A stretch of DNA of 42,642 bases, taken from positions 1 to 42,642 of the forward strand of contig JAGCUA010000003.1 of assembly GCA_017963125.1 (NCBI GenBank), written 5' to 3'. Shown here piece after piece: positions 35,074-42,642 of this stretch (position 1 is its first letter; each line of letters begins with the position of its first letter). Origin of the DNA: a bacterium (GTDB taxonomy: Bacteria; UBP6; UBA1177). Both the position numbers and the translations under genes were made by a program. The notes under the pieces are model-generated. The model had not been told where the DNA came from, did no database searches, and saw only the letters and a list, made by a program, of their open reading frames with translations.

Positions 35074-36150
35074 CTATTCACCCCAGACGAAAATATCGTC
35101 GAACCAAACTTTTTTGTCGTTTTTGTCCGAAGAAAGACAAATATTCGGGATCGGCAGAGAATCGAAATTATGGATCTGATTATCAACTTTAAGTTCGTCG
35201 TTGACCCAGACGGAAACAGTTTTATTCACCTGATCGAGTTTCAACCTGATTTTATACCACTCGTTCGGCTCGTATGAAGGTGCGATCTCGTAGGCAGACC
35301 ATTCAGGGATCTGATATCTGATTTTTCCGTCGGCGAACTCGACTTTCATGTCATAATTGCCCCATTGTCCGCTGCCGTTAAACGTGCAGAGTGCGAAATA
35401 AACATTGTCACCCTGAGTATTCATCTTCATTTCCACATTGATCACGTTCGGCACTTCCGGAAGGACTGCGGTCATGATCGCGGAATTATTGTATTTTTTG
35501 CTTCCCAAGAGGTGCATGCTGTTTTCAGCAGAGACATATCTTTCAGAGGTAACCATCTGATACGATTTTGATGAGCCGGCATATTTCAATGTCCATGGTC
35601 CTTCATTCGGGAAATTTCCTGCCACATAGGAATCGAAATTCTCTTTGAAGAAAGCGTTTCTGCAAACTTTCGCACCGCCGCAGCCGTCAGTTGCGACACA
35701 AAGATCGGCTTCGCAGCAGTCGGCATCGGTTTTACATGACGCCATGAAGCAGTTTGATCCGTTGAAAAGCTCACCGCAAACCGGAGGTTCTTCATCAGGG
35801 ATCGGATCATCGGTGTCGTTCTCAAGCGGATCGTCATCAACAGGATCATCGTCAAGCGGCTCTGAATCAGGCAAAACCGGATCATCGTCCGCCGGTTCTT
35901 CATCAGGCAAAACCGCATGATCTTCGTCTGCCGGTCCGACCGGTTCGTTATCGTCAGATATCGGATCTTCAGCATCATCAGGAATATTTTCCGTTGGTTC
36001 AGCAGGATCCGGATCCTGAACTTCCGGATCATCGTTTTCGGCAACACCGTCATCAGGAGTTTCTTCTGAAACGGGAGTAAGCCTCTTCATTCCGTCAGAA
36101 CTGCATGAAACAAAGATAAAAACCAAAAATAAAAAGAAAATTTTTCTCAT
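35074..36150 (-). CDS. Lipoprotein with acidic linker, Cys-rich segment and LamG-like domain
   Basis: The product is 358 aa from ATG 36150 (GGAG 7 nt upstream). The lipobox is FIFVSCSSDG. Residues ~25-125 are almost pure Asp/Glu/Pro (repeats such as EPADDDPVLPDSEP), a flexible stalk. A Cys-rich segment (CGELFNGSNCFMAS onward, with 9 Cys) follows. The C-terminal ~180 residues are beta-rich and resemble concanavalin/LamG-like carbohydrate-binding or sialidase-type jelly rolls (NEWYKIRLKLD, VSVWVNDELKVD, VWFDDIFVWGE). Probably surface-displayed; ligand unknown. Confidence 0.8.
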   Translation of the reverse strand: MRKIFFLFLVFIFVSCSSDGMKRLTPVSEETPDDGVAENDDPEVQDPDPAEPTENIPDDAEDPISDDNEPVGPADEDHAVLPDEEPADDDPVLPDSEPLDDDPVDDDPLENDTDDPIPDEEPPVCGELFNGSNCFMASCKTDADCCEADLCVATDGCGGAKVCRNAFFKENFDSYVAGNFPNEGPWTLKYAGSSKSYQMVTSERYVSAENSMHLLGSKKYNNSAIMTAVLPEVPNVINVEMKMNTQGDNVYFALCTFNGSGQWGNYDMKVEFADGKIRYQIPEWSAYEIAPSYEPNEWYKIRLKLDQVNKTVSVWVNDELKVDNQIHNFDSLPIPNICLSSDKNDKKVWFDDIFVWGE

Positions 36151-36187
36151 AACTCTTCTCCGCAAATGAGAGTAAAACAACCTTTCT

Positions 36188-36215
36188 ATTTTAAATCTTT
36201 CAGGAATATTATCAA
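36188..36215 (-). promoter_or_regulatory. Candidate promoter of the LamG-like lipoprotein gene
   Basis: Minus strand: TTGATA (36215-36210), 16-bp spacer, TAAAAT (36193-36188); both hexamers are 5/6 matches and lie ~38 bp before the ATG. Confidence 0.5.
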
Positions 36216-36250
36216 CCGATTTTTTTATGACTGACAGTACTTATATGAAT

Positions 36251-36985
36251 TTATTGATTTTTAGGGTCAAATGCGAACGGGAATGTAACTGTCGCTGTGC
36301 CGTCTGCCGGTTTCGGGAAACGGAGTCTGCCGATAACACCTCTTACGCACTTTGAAACTTCGGCATCATGAAGAGAATCGTCAACGATTTCAGTGCTGTC
36401 GACCCTTCCCTGCTGATTGATCACGATTTTGACCGAGAGTTTCCCTTTAAGCTGCGGATTGGACATAAGCGCCTTGTCGTAGCATCTTTTGATGGCTGCA
36501 CGGCTGACATTTATAACTTTCGTAACACCTGCAGAATCGATATTTGAACTGACAGGTTCGCGGCTCAAAGCGGGAGCAGGACTTCCAGGAACAGGTTTCT
36601 CGTCTCTCTCGACCGGTTTCTTTTCAACAGGCTGTGCTTTCGGAGTTTCTTTCTCTACCGGTGCCGGCTTTTCAACTTTTTCAGGCATTTCAGATTTTTC
36701 CGCAGCAGGTTTAGCCTTTCTGACTTCTTTTTTAGGTTCTTTCGCCGGAGCCGGCGCAGGTTCTTTCTTCTGTTCAGGAGCCGGTTCTTCATTTACCTTT
36801 TCAGCAGGTTCTTCTTTAGCTGGAGCAGGTTCTTCCGCCTTTGGAGCGGGTTCTGCCGCAGGTGCCGGCTGAGACGTTTCAGGTAACGTCTCAACATTGT
36901 TTGCACCGCGGCTTCTGCTGCATTTGTAAGCCAGCAAAAGGGCGACTATGACTGCGATAATTACAACCACGAGAAGTTTTTTCAT
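36251..36985 (-). CDS. TonB-like protein with AgmX/PglI-type C-terminal domain
   Basis: The product is 244 aa. One N-terminal membrane helix (KLLVVVIIAVIVALLLAY) is followed by a long Pro/Ala/Glu/Lys-rich stretch (~35-135) like the periplasm-spanning part of TonB. The C-terminal ~95 residues match the AgmX/PglI domain pattern: AIKRCYDKALMSNPQLKGKL, VKIVINQQGRVD, CVRGVIGRLRFPKP and FPFAF. In Myxococcus this domain occurs in gliding-motility (Agl/Glt) components; here no ExbB/ExbD-like partner is adjacent, so motility cannot be claimed. It is preceded by a strong promoter. Confidence 0.85.
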   Translation of the reverse strand: MKKLLVVVIIAVIVALLLAYKCSRSRGANNVETLPETSQPAPAAEPAPKAEEPAPAKEEPAEKVNEEPAPEQKKEPAPAPAKEPKKEVRKAKPAAEKSEMPEKVEKPAPVEKETPKAQPVEKKPVERDEKPVPGSPAPALSREPVSSNIDSAGVTKVINVSRAAIKRCYDKALMSNPQLKGKLSVKIVINQQGRVDSTEIVDDSLHDAEVSKCVRGVIGRLRFPKPADGTATVTFPFAFDPKNQ

Positions 36986-37041
36986 TTTTTAACCTCTTAA
37001 ATAAAAAGACCTTAATCCAAAAAACGCGCTATTTTAGGAAT

Positions 37042-37071
37042 ATTTTAGGAAATTTCCAGAAAAATCGTCAA
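37042..37071 (-). promoter_or_regulatory. Candidate promoter of the TonB-like gene
   Basis: Minus strand: TTGACG (37071-37066), 18-bp spacer, TAAAAT (37047-37042), ~57 bp before the ATG. A 10-bp direct repeat (attttaggaa, 37031 and 37042) overlaps the -10 and the start region and could be a regulatory site. Confidence 0.55.
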
Positions 37072-37083
37072 TGTGAACAGATG

Positions 37084-38196
37084 CTATTTCTTTCGTTTTA
37101 CCGAAAAAATGATCGAATGAGCTGCAGAAACCGTCGCACCGCGCTTAGGAGCCGGAAATTTCATCTTTTTCACCTCCGCAGCGATACAGTTTTCAACAGT
37201 GAGATTACCGAAAGTGCTCATCTGCACGCCGGAGTATATGACGTCGCCTGTCGCAGAGACAGTGTAATCGATAGTGACTCTTCCGTGTGTCATATCCTTG
37301 TCTTCGCGGGTCCCTTTGTAAACGCAGTATGAAAAATCCTTCATCTTTTTGTCAAACTGTTCATTTATATCCTTGTCACTAAGAGCGGATTCAAGTTTTT
37401 TGGCAAATTTTTCATCATTTTTTCCTTTTTCGTCCGCAGCATTTTCATCTTTTTCATACCCTTCCGACCTTGCAATGCATCTCACATAGAGTTTGGCATC
37501 TTTGCCGACACTTCCGATCATTCCGCTGTAAAAAACTGCCCCCCAAGCCTTTTTGTCATCGTTTGAAAGCGCAGATCCTGACCACAATCCGATATAGTCT
37601 GCATCACCGAACATGCTGTAAAAACCTCTGTTTTTCGGTTTTCTCTCGCAAGTGCACGAATCTTTCGGGGTTGAGCAGTTTCCGGCAAGACAGTTGTTCT
37701 CATCGCTCACGCGGCAGCTTCCGTCCGGCTCTGTCGCAGGACAGTTGCGCATAAGTTTTTTAAGTTCGTCGACATTCGGCAGCCGCCACGTTTCACCCCA
37801 GAATCCGAGTTTTCTGCAGTAATTCTGAGCTTCGTTCCAGGTCATTTTGTCTAAAGAACGGGCAGAAAAAATAAATTTTCCCTCATTCTCGACAACTTCG
37901 ATTTCGACGACTTCTGACACGGATTCGCTCTGTATTGCAGCTGCTTCCTCGGCTTCGAGTTCACTATCTTTTTCAGGTGCAGATTCACTCTGAGGCGCAG
38001 CGCTTTCTTCAGGTTTTGCCTCTTCCTGAGGAGCAGATTCAGTTTCGGCCGCCGGTTCATTCTGAGATTCAGCTTTCACTTCTTCCGAAGGAGCTTCTTC
38101 CTTCTGCGGCGCAGCTTCCGTCGTTTCACCCTCTGCAAAAAGAGCCGCCGTCAGAAATACCGCACTCCAAAGAACCAAAAACAAACTTTTTTTCAT
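37084..38196 (-). CDS. Exported protein: acidic linker, DUF1566 (Lcl_C) and AgmX-like C-terminal domain
   Basis: The product is 370 aa. The signal peptide (MKKSLFLVLWSAVFLTAALFA) is followed by a Glu/Ala/Pro/Ser-rich stretch to ~105. A DUF1566 domain (~108-262) follows: MTWNEAQNYCRKLGFWGETW, RLPNVDELKKLM, LWSGSALS and YVRCIARS. The C-terminal ~90 residues (FSYCVYKGT, GRVTIDYTVSATGDV, ENCIAAEVKKMKFPAPKRG) follow the AgmX/TonB-like pattern seen in the neighbouring 36251 gene. It begins 4 bp after murJ and is probably co-transcribed with it. This fusion ties the DUF1566 family to the TonB-like proteins. Confidence 0.82.
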   Translation of the reverse strand: MKKSLFLVLWSAVFLTAALFAEGETTEAAPQKEEAPSEEVKAESQNEPAAETESAPQEEAKPEESAAPQSESAPEKDSELEAEEAAAIQSESVSEVVEIEVVENEGKFIFSARSLDKMTWNEAQNYCRKLGFWGETWRLPNVDELKKLMRNCPATEPDGSCRVSDENNCLAGNCSTPKDSCTCERKPKNRGFYSMFGDADYIGLWSGSALSNDDKKAWGAVFYSGMIGSVGKDAKLYVRCIARSEGYEKDENAADEKGKNDEKFAKKLESALSDKDINEQFDKKMKDFSYCVYKGTREDKDMTHGRVTIDYTVSATGDVIYSGVQMSTFGNLTVENCIAAEVKKMKFPAPKRGATVSAAHSIIFSVKRKK

Positions 38197-38200
38197 GTGT

Positions 38201-39781
38201 TCACCTCTGTTTTCTGAATATTCCCTTGATAATCAGTAATGTTTCGTCTTTCAAAACTGCCGATATGCCTACAAAAAGTATCATAAAAACAAGTGCCGTT
38301 GCTGAAAAAGAACATATTTCGCTTATTTTGCCAGTTTTGAAAACAGTGTCAAAAAAAGCGTAGAGATGATTTTTAAAAAAGAATAAAGGCAAAACGGAAA
38401 TTGCAGAAATCATTGATATTTTAGCAAAATAAAGACCTGTTTTTCCGAATTTCGCACTGTTTTTGAAGGATCTGAGCACAGCTATAAAAAGTATGAGTGC
38501 CGCCGTAAGAGAAGCGAGCGATGAAGCGAGCGCGATCCCGCCTCCGGCCAAAGTATCGACGAGAAAATATGCAGCGATGAAGTTCACAACTATCGAACAG
38601 ATCCCTGCGAAAACGGGAAGAGCTGTCCTTTCGAGCGCATAGAAAAACGAGTTCAGGATCCTTGAAAGTGCGAGGAAAAAGAGCCCCGCGATCCTGAAAT
38701 CGAGTGCGAAAGCGGTGAGTCCGACCGATTTTTCGTCAAATTTGCCGAATCCGAAAAGAAGCTGCACTATTTCAGTCGAATTGACGAGCGTGAAAACTAA
38801 CGCCGGGATAGATACGAACGCGACGAATTTCAAGGCTGAATCAAGGTTTTCCGTAAGTTTTTCGAAGTTCCTGCTTTTCGCGTTTTCAACCAGTTCCGGA
38901 AGGATCACGGTGCTCAAAGTCACGACAAAAACACCAATCACAAGTTCTTCGATCCGCGCCGAAAATCTAAGGCTGCTGACAACGCCCTCCCCCGCTCTGT
39001 TAGCCATGTTTGTCGTGAGAAGGACGTTCAGCTGGTATGCGCCGGTACCGAAAAGCGCAGCCAAAACCATTTTTCCCGATCTTGCGATATTCGGGTTCGC
39101 AAACGCTTTGTTCAGGCTCGTAAAAGTGAAGCAGAAAAGCGTTTTCGTCATGAAAGGAAGCTGGAGTGCAAGCTGCAAAAATCCCCCTGTAAAGACTCCG
39201 ACTGCAAGAGCTCTCGCCGGATTTCCGGTAAGCGGCGCGATCAGAAAAGCAGCCGTGATGAAGGCGATGTTGAAAACTATGGGCGAGGCTCCGCTCGGCC
39301 TGAAGATACCTGAACTGTTGAGGACGCTCTGCGTAAGAGCTGCAAGCGAAATGAAAAAAACGTAAGGAAACATTATTTTCGCAAGAAGTGCAGCCTCTGC
39401 CGCCGCGTTTTCCTCAAGCGTAGGAGCCAGAATCGCCGTTATGCCGCCCGAAAAAACGAATGCAACCGCGACAAAAACAAACGAAACAAGGCTCACAATC
39501 GTAAAAAGCGCACTCAGAAATTCGGCAGCCTCTCCCCTTTTGTTTTCGGCAAGAAGTCCTTTGAAGCGCGGAATGAAAGCCGATGAAATAACTCCGTCGG
39601 CAAAAAGCCTCCGCACGACATTTGGAATCGTGAAAGCGACCGCAAAAGCGTCCGCCAAAGCCCCCGTTCCCAAAAAAGCTGCCGTGACAGATTCGCGCAC
39701 CAAGCCTAAAATGCGAGAAATTATTGTCAAAATTGCCAGATCGGAACTTTTTTTGAATATGGACGGAGTTTTCTGAGTCAT
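38201..39781 (-). CDS. murJ: Lipid II flippase MurJ
   Basis: MATE/MOP-family flippase that moves lipid II to the periplasm. The product is 526 aa from ATG 39781, giving the family-like start (SDLAILTIISRILGLVRE). An ATG at 39838 would add 19 basic residues, with only GGTG upstream, so the start is not certain. About 14 membrane helices are present, with FTIPNVVRRLFADGVISSAFIP, a signature MurJ segment, and NSSGIFRPSGASPIVFN. It acts between MurG (dcw cluster) and FtsW/FtsI. Confidence 0.95.
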   Translation of the reverse strand: MTQKTPSIFKKSSDLAILTIISRILGLVRESVTAAFLGTGALADAFAVAFTIPNVVRRLFADGVISSAFIPRFKGLLAENKRGEAAEFLSALFTIVSLVSFVFVAVAFVFSGGITAILAPTLEENAAAEAALLAKIMFPYVFFISLAALTQSVLNSSGIFRPSGASPIVFNIAFITAAFLIAPLTGNPARALAVGVFTGGFLQLALQLPFMTKTLFCFTFTSLNKAFANPNIARSGKMVLAALFGTGAYQLNVLLTTNMANRAGEGVVSSLRFSARIEELVIGVFVVTLSTVILPELVENAKSRNFEKLTENLDSALKFVAFVSIPALVFTLVNSTEIVQLLFGFGKFDEKSVGLTAFALDFRIAGLFFLALSRILNSFFYALERTALPVFAGICSIVVNFIAAYFLVDTLAGGGIALASSLASLTAALILFIAVLRSFKNSAKFGKTGLYFAKISMISAISVLPLFFFKNHLYAFFDTVFKTGKISEICSFSATALVFMILFVGISAVLKDETLLIIKGIFRKQR

Positions 39782-40211
39782 AAAGGATCGCCTCTGCACA
39801 TTCACTTTTTTTCGGGTTTGAACATTTAATTTTTTCATAATTTCACCATGTACACACCCAAAAACACGGAAAAAATAGAGAAAATGAAAACAGAAAGCAA
39901 GAAATCAGATTGATAAGTCACAGGTCGGACAAAATTTCATAATTGCCATTATTGGAGTTATTTGCCAGTTAAAGCGGTAAATTTTGTGATTTTTGGGAAA
40001 GTTGACGGGTTAACCTGCGAATAAATGAGGCGTTTCAGACTTCACAGAAAGAAGTCTATTTGACCGAAAGAGGGGAGAATTGATCCGCTAACGCTGGTTT
40101 TGAATTACTGAACTTCATCATTTTCCCATGCGAAAACACAGATTTACCACACGGCTGTTCCCTCCTTCTGGCGGGAACAGCTTACCAAAACACCATGCAA
40201 AAATTGGTACT
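39782..40211. other. 430-bp gap between murJ and the Fn3/DUF1566 gene
   Basis: No convincing gene. The gap holds the optional upstream part of murJ (to 39838), a 21-codon ORF without ribosome-binding site near 39849, and a hairpin near the right end (40154-40181). A murJ promoter must lie here, but I see no clear hexamer pair. Confidence 0.5.
40154..40181 (-). terminator. Hairpin downstream of the Fn3/DUF1566 gene
   Basis: A perfect 9-bp inverted repeat: GCTGTTCCC (40154-40162) and GGGAACAGC (40173-40181), 10-nt loop. It starts about 30 bp beyond the stop of the 40212 gene. No T-run follows on the minus strand, so it is not a classic intrinsic terminator; it could be a transcript-end stabilising stem or a protein-binding inverted repeat. 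Confidence 0.4.
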
Positions 40212-42642
40212 TCATTCCTCAGTTCTCACACAACGAGCATATATTTGAGAGGAATCACTCGCGTAATCTATATTACCTGTAGTAAATCTAACTAAATAGT
40301 AATGGTATACTCCACCATATTTTCCCGCATATGAAGATGACCAATATCCATACTCTTGAAAATTACCTATCAAGTCCTTATTGGAATAAACTGTTGACAG
40401 TTCGTTTATTGTAGGAAGACGCCAGTCTGTGAATCCTCCCAATGAACTATTATTACACATGGTGGATGCGCTAGTATTAGTTAGCTTATCTCCCACATCG
40501 TTTCTTGCCACAAAAAGACCTCCAGGCAATACAACATAAGGTGGTAATTGAGCTACAAAATTAACGATATTTCCGTAAACAATAAGCGTCCCAACTTTTG
40601 CATAAGCACGGACATAATAGGTTGTTCCTGTTGTAAGATTATTAACGGAGCTAGCGTAAGCCCCTGTGCCACTTCCAGAAACACTTATTATGATTGCACC
40701 TGTATCATCGACAGCGGGTACTGGCATCGTTCCATAAATAAATCCACGTTCTGTGTAGACAGGATCGCCAATGCTTACTATTGTGCCGTTGAAAGTAGCT
40801 GTCGTGTTAGTCTTATCTGTTACTTCTTGAGTCGTTACAACAGGAAGCTTCTGGCTGAAATCCAAAGTCACTTCATTACCGTAAGCAGTTCCCTGCAAAT
40901 TTGTCGCATAAGCACGGACATAATAGATTTTATTCATCTCTAAATTTGTTACGCTAGCGGAAAAAGCTCCAGCGCCGCTGCCTTCTGCAATCTTTTTTGT
41001 GTCATCAACAATGTTGGGATTATGTGTAATACCATATACAAAGCCGCGTTCCGTATATGCAGGATTCCCGACATTCTCTATTGAACCGTTAAATGTTGCA
41101 ATTTTGGAAGCGATGCTGATATTTGTTGCCGCATTTGTCTTGACTGTCGCCAGCGTACCTTTGAAATTGAGTGTTACTTCGCTACCGTAAGCAGTTCCCT
41201 GACTGCTTTTCGCATAAGCTCTGATGTAATAAGTCGTGTTCAAAACAAGCCCGCTTATATTCGCAGAAAAATCGCCTGTACCGCTACCAGGTGCAACTTT
41301 CTTACTGTTGTCTTCAACAGTTGGATTATGGATTGTTGCATAAACAAAACCGCGCTCTGTGTAAGCCGGGTCACCGATGCTTTCAATTTTGCCGTTCAAC
41401 GTGGCTGTTCCGGCAGTAAGATTTATTGATGTTGCAGAACTGGTAGTTACAGTTGGCATTATTGCGCTGAAATCAGCTGAAACTTCCGTTCCGTATACTG
41501 TGCCTTCAATATTTGTAGCATAAGCTCGGATATAGTAGATTTTATTAACCGAGAGCCCTGTTACATTCGCCGAAAATGTTCCAGTTCCGTTACCTGATAC
41601 AACTTTCTTTGTATCATCAATTGTCGGGCTGTGCGTGAGACCGTAAACAAATCCGCGCTCGGTATACGACGGATCTCCGACACTTACTATCGTTCCGTTG
41701 AAAGTAGCCGTTCCTGCACCAATGTTCTTGGCAGTTACTGTACTGGTGTTTACAACAGGCATTACTGTAGTGAAATCAAGGACTACTTCTTCTCCATAAG
41801 AAGTTCCGACTGCATTTGTCGCATAAGCACGGATGTAATAGATCTTGTTTCTCACAAGTTCAGATATATTCGCTGAGAATACTCCGGAAGCATTGCCGGA
41901 AACAATTCTCTTGGTGTCGTCAATCGTCGGATTATGCGTTAATCCATAAACAAATCCGCGCTCCGTATATGCCGGATCGCCGAGTTCTTCTATCGTTCCC
42001 TTGAATGTCGCTGTGCCTGATTCTATGCTTATTCCGCTGACAGCAGCCGTCGTAACTACCGGCAGCGTTCCCGTCATGTCAAGTTCCTTTTCCAAACCGT
42101 ATACAGTTCCCTGAGAATTGGTTGCATAAGCTCTGACATAGTAGAGCGTGTTCAAAACAAGCCCTGAAACATTGATTGAAAATGCTCCGCTGTCTGTACC
42201 GGGAACAACTTTCTTCGTGTCAGCATTTTCCTCGACTGTCGGATTGTGGACCATTGCATAGACGAATCCGCGTTCAGTGTAAGCAGGGTCTCCGACACTT
42301 ACTATCGTTCCGTTCAGTGTCGCAGTTCCGGCAGCAAGATTTATGTTGCTTGCTTCGCCTGTCGTTACCTGCGGCTTGAGTTCGCCGAAATCTACCTCGA
42401 CTTCTTCGCCGTAAGCCGTTCCCTGTGCATTTGTAGCAAAAGCCCTGACATAATAAATGTTACCTACGACCAGTCCGTCTACATCGCTCGAATATTCTCC
42501 TTCACTCGTTCCTGAAACTACAACTTTGCTGTCGTCTGTAGTCGGGTTGTGGTTGATGTTGTAGACAAAACCGCGCTCGCTGTAAATCGGGTCACCCAAG
42601 TATTCAATCTCACCGTGAAATATTGCCGTCCCCGCTCCGATA
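40212..42642 (-). CDS. Large protein of Fn3-like repeats with C-terminal DUF1566 domain (5' end outside window)
   Basis: The frame is open to the window edge, so the N-terminus and any signal peptide are missing; the visible part is about 809 aa. Seven repeats of ~100 aa share the pattern TATFNGTI...GDPAYTERGFVYG...HNPTIDDTKK...YYIRAYATN..GTAYG..V, which resembles the Fn3-like repeats common in surface proteins next to Fibrobacter-type paralogous/DUF1566 domains. The last ~105 residues are a DUF1566 domain (FTDWRLPTINELSTVY, YWSSS, YARCVRTEE). Probably secreted or surface-attached; ligand unknown. Confidence 0.85.
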   Translation of the reverse strand, partial: IGAGTAIFHGEIEYLGDPIYSERGFVYNINHNPTTDDSKVVVSGTSEGEYSSDVDGLVVGNIYYVRAFATNAQGTAYGEEVEVDFGELKPQVTTGEASNINLAAGTATLNGTIVSVGDPAYTERGFVYAMVHNPTVEENADTKKVVPGTDSGAFSINVSGLVLNTLYYVRAYATNSQGTVYGLEKELDMTGTLPVVTTAAVSGISIESGTATFKGTIEELGDPAYTERGFVYGLTHNPTIDDTKRIVSGNASGVFSANISELVRNKIYYIRAYATNAVGTSYGEEVVLDFTTVMPVVNTSTVTAKNIGAGTATFNGTIVSVGDPSYTERGFVYGLTHSPTIDDTKKVVSGNGTGTFSANVTGLSVNKIYYIRAYATNIEGTVYGTEVSADFSAIMPTVTTSSATSINLTAGTATLNGKIESIGDPAYTERGFVYATIHNPTVEDNSKKVAPGSGTGDFSANISGLVLNTTYYIRAYAKSSQGTAYGSEVTLNFKGTLATVKTNAATNISIASKIATFNGSIENVGNPAYTERGFVYGITHNPNIVDDTKKIAEGSGAGAFSASVTNLEMNKIYYVRAYATNLQGTAYGNEVTLDFSQKLPVVTTQEVTDKTNTTATFNGTIVSIGDPVYTERGFIYGTMPVPAVDDTGAIIISVSGSGTGAYASSVNNLTTGTTYYVRAYAKVGTLIVYGNIVNFVAQLPPYVVLPGGLFVARNDVGDKLTNTSASTMCNNSSLGGFTDWRLPTINELSTVYSNKDLIGNFQEYGYWSSSYAGKYGGVYHYYLVRFTTGNIDYASDSSQIYARCVRTEE
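40550..42642 (-). repeat. ~300-bp coding repeat array (Fn3-like units)
   Basis: Seven units of about 300 bp. The encoded TERGF motif recurs roughly every 300-310 bp (near 40745, 41045, 41350, 41655, 41960, 42270 and 42575). The unit nearest the DUF1566 domain and the one at the window edge are the most diverged. Confidence 0.8.

Overview
The window is a gene-dense piece of a Gram-negative-type bacterial chromosome of moderate to low GC. It has a meso-diaminopimelate-type MurE, FtsA/FtsZ division, lipoproteins with lipobox signal peptides, and TonB-like proteins. The best lineage hints are AgmX/PglI-type C-terminal domains, a CGNG...E-GDE-CD Cys-rich (DUF4215/Myxococcus-type) module, D/E/P-rich lipoprotein linkers and many DUF1566 (Lcl_C) domains. 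Together these suggest a deltaproteobacterial/Myxococcota-like or related low-GC lineage. That assignment is inference, and nothing in the window proves it.

Layout. (1) 1-7140: the tail of an unknown gene, a large secreted trypsin-like protease with a beta-propeller-like region, purF, a convergent secreted acidic Cys-rich protein, and class II fructose-bisphosphate aldolase. (2) 7236-23967, minus strand: a compact dcw cluster transcribed mraZ-rsmH-ftsL-ftsI-murE-murF-murD-ftsW-murG-murC-murB-ddl-ftsQ-ftsA-ftsZ, with most junctions overlapping or within a few bases. mraY is missing from its usual place between murF and murD, and MurG has lost both glycine-rich loops. Upstream of mraZ lies a clear MraZ-type operator of five GTGG/TGGG boxes at about 10-bp spacing, overlapping a candidate promoter. 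(3) 24221-30151, minus: two paralogous modular lipoproteins built from a Cys-flanked helical repeat (23 and 7 copies) interrupted by DUF1566 domains, with an unrecognised 229-aa gene between them. (4) 30311-33506, minus: an Hsp70 lacking the C-terminal lid, a pseudo-receiver/J-domain fusion protein, and UppS, apparently one operon. (5) 33683-35068, plus: zinc-ribbon protein, HD-domain protein and RecX, with overlapping genes. (6) 35074-39781, minus: a lipoprotein with a LamG-like C-terminus, an AgmX-type TonB-like protein, a DUF1566+AgmX fusion protein, and murJ. (7) 40212-42642, minus: the 3' part of a large protein with seven ~100-aa Fn3-like repeats and a terminal DUF1566 domain, cut by the window edge.

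Functionally, much of the window serves the cell envelope: lipid carrier (UppS), cytoplasmic precursor synthesis (MurB-F, Ddl), the MurG-type transferase, the flippase (MurJ), septal synthesis (FtsW, FtsI) and division proteins. It is interspersed with a paralogous surface/periplasmic protein family. No tRNA, rRNA, CRISPR array or transposase was seen. Several genes clearly start downstream of the longest open frame, at a codon 5-7 nt after a GGAG/GGAGG motif; the starts given here use that evidence.
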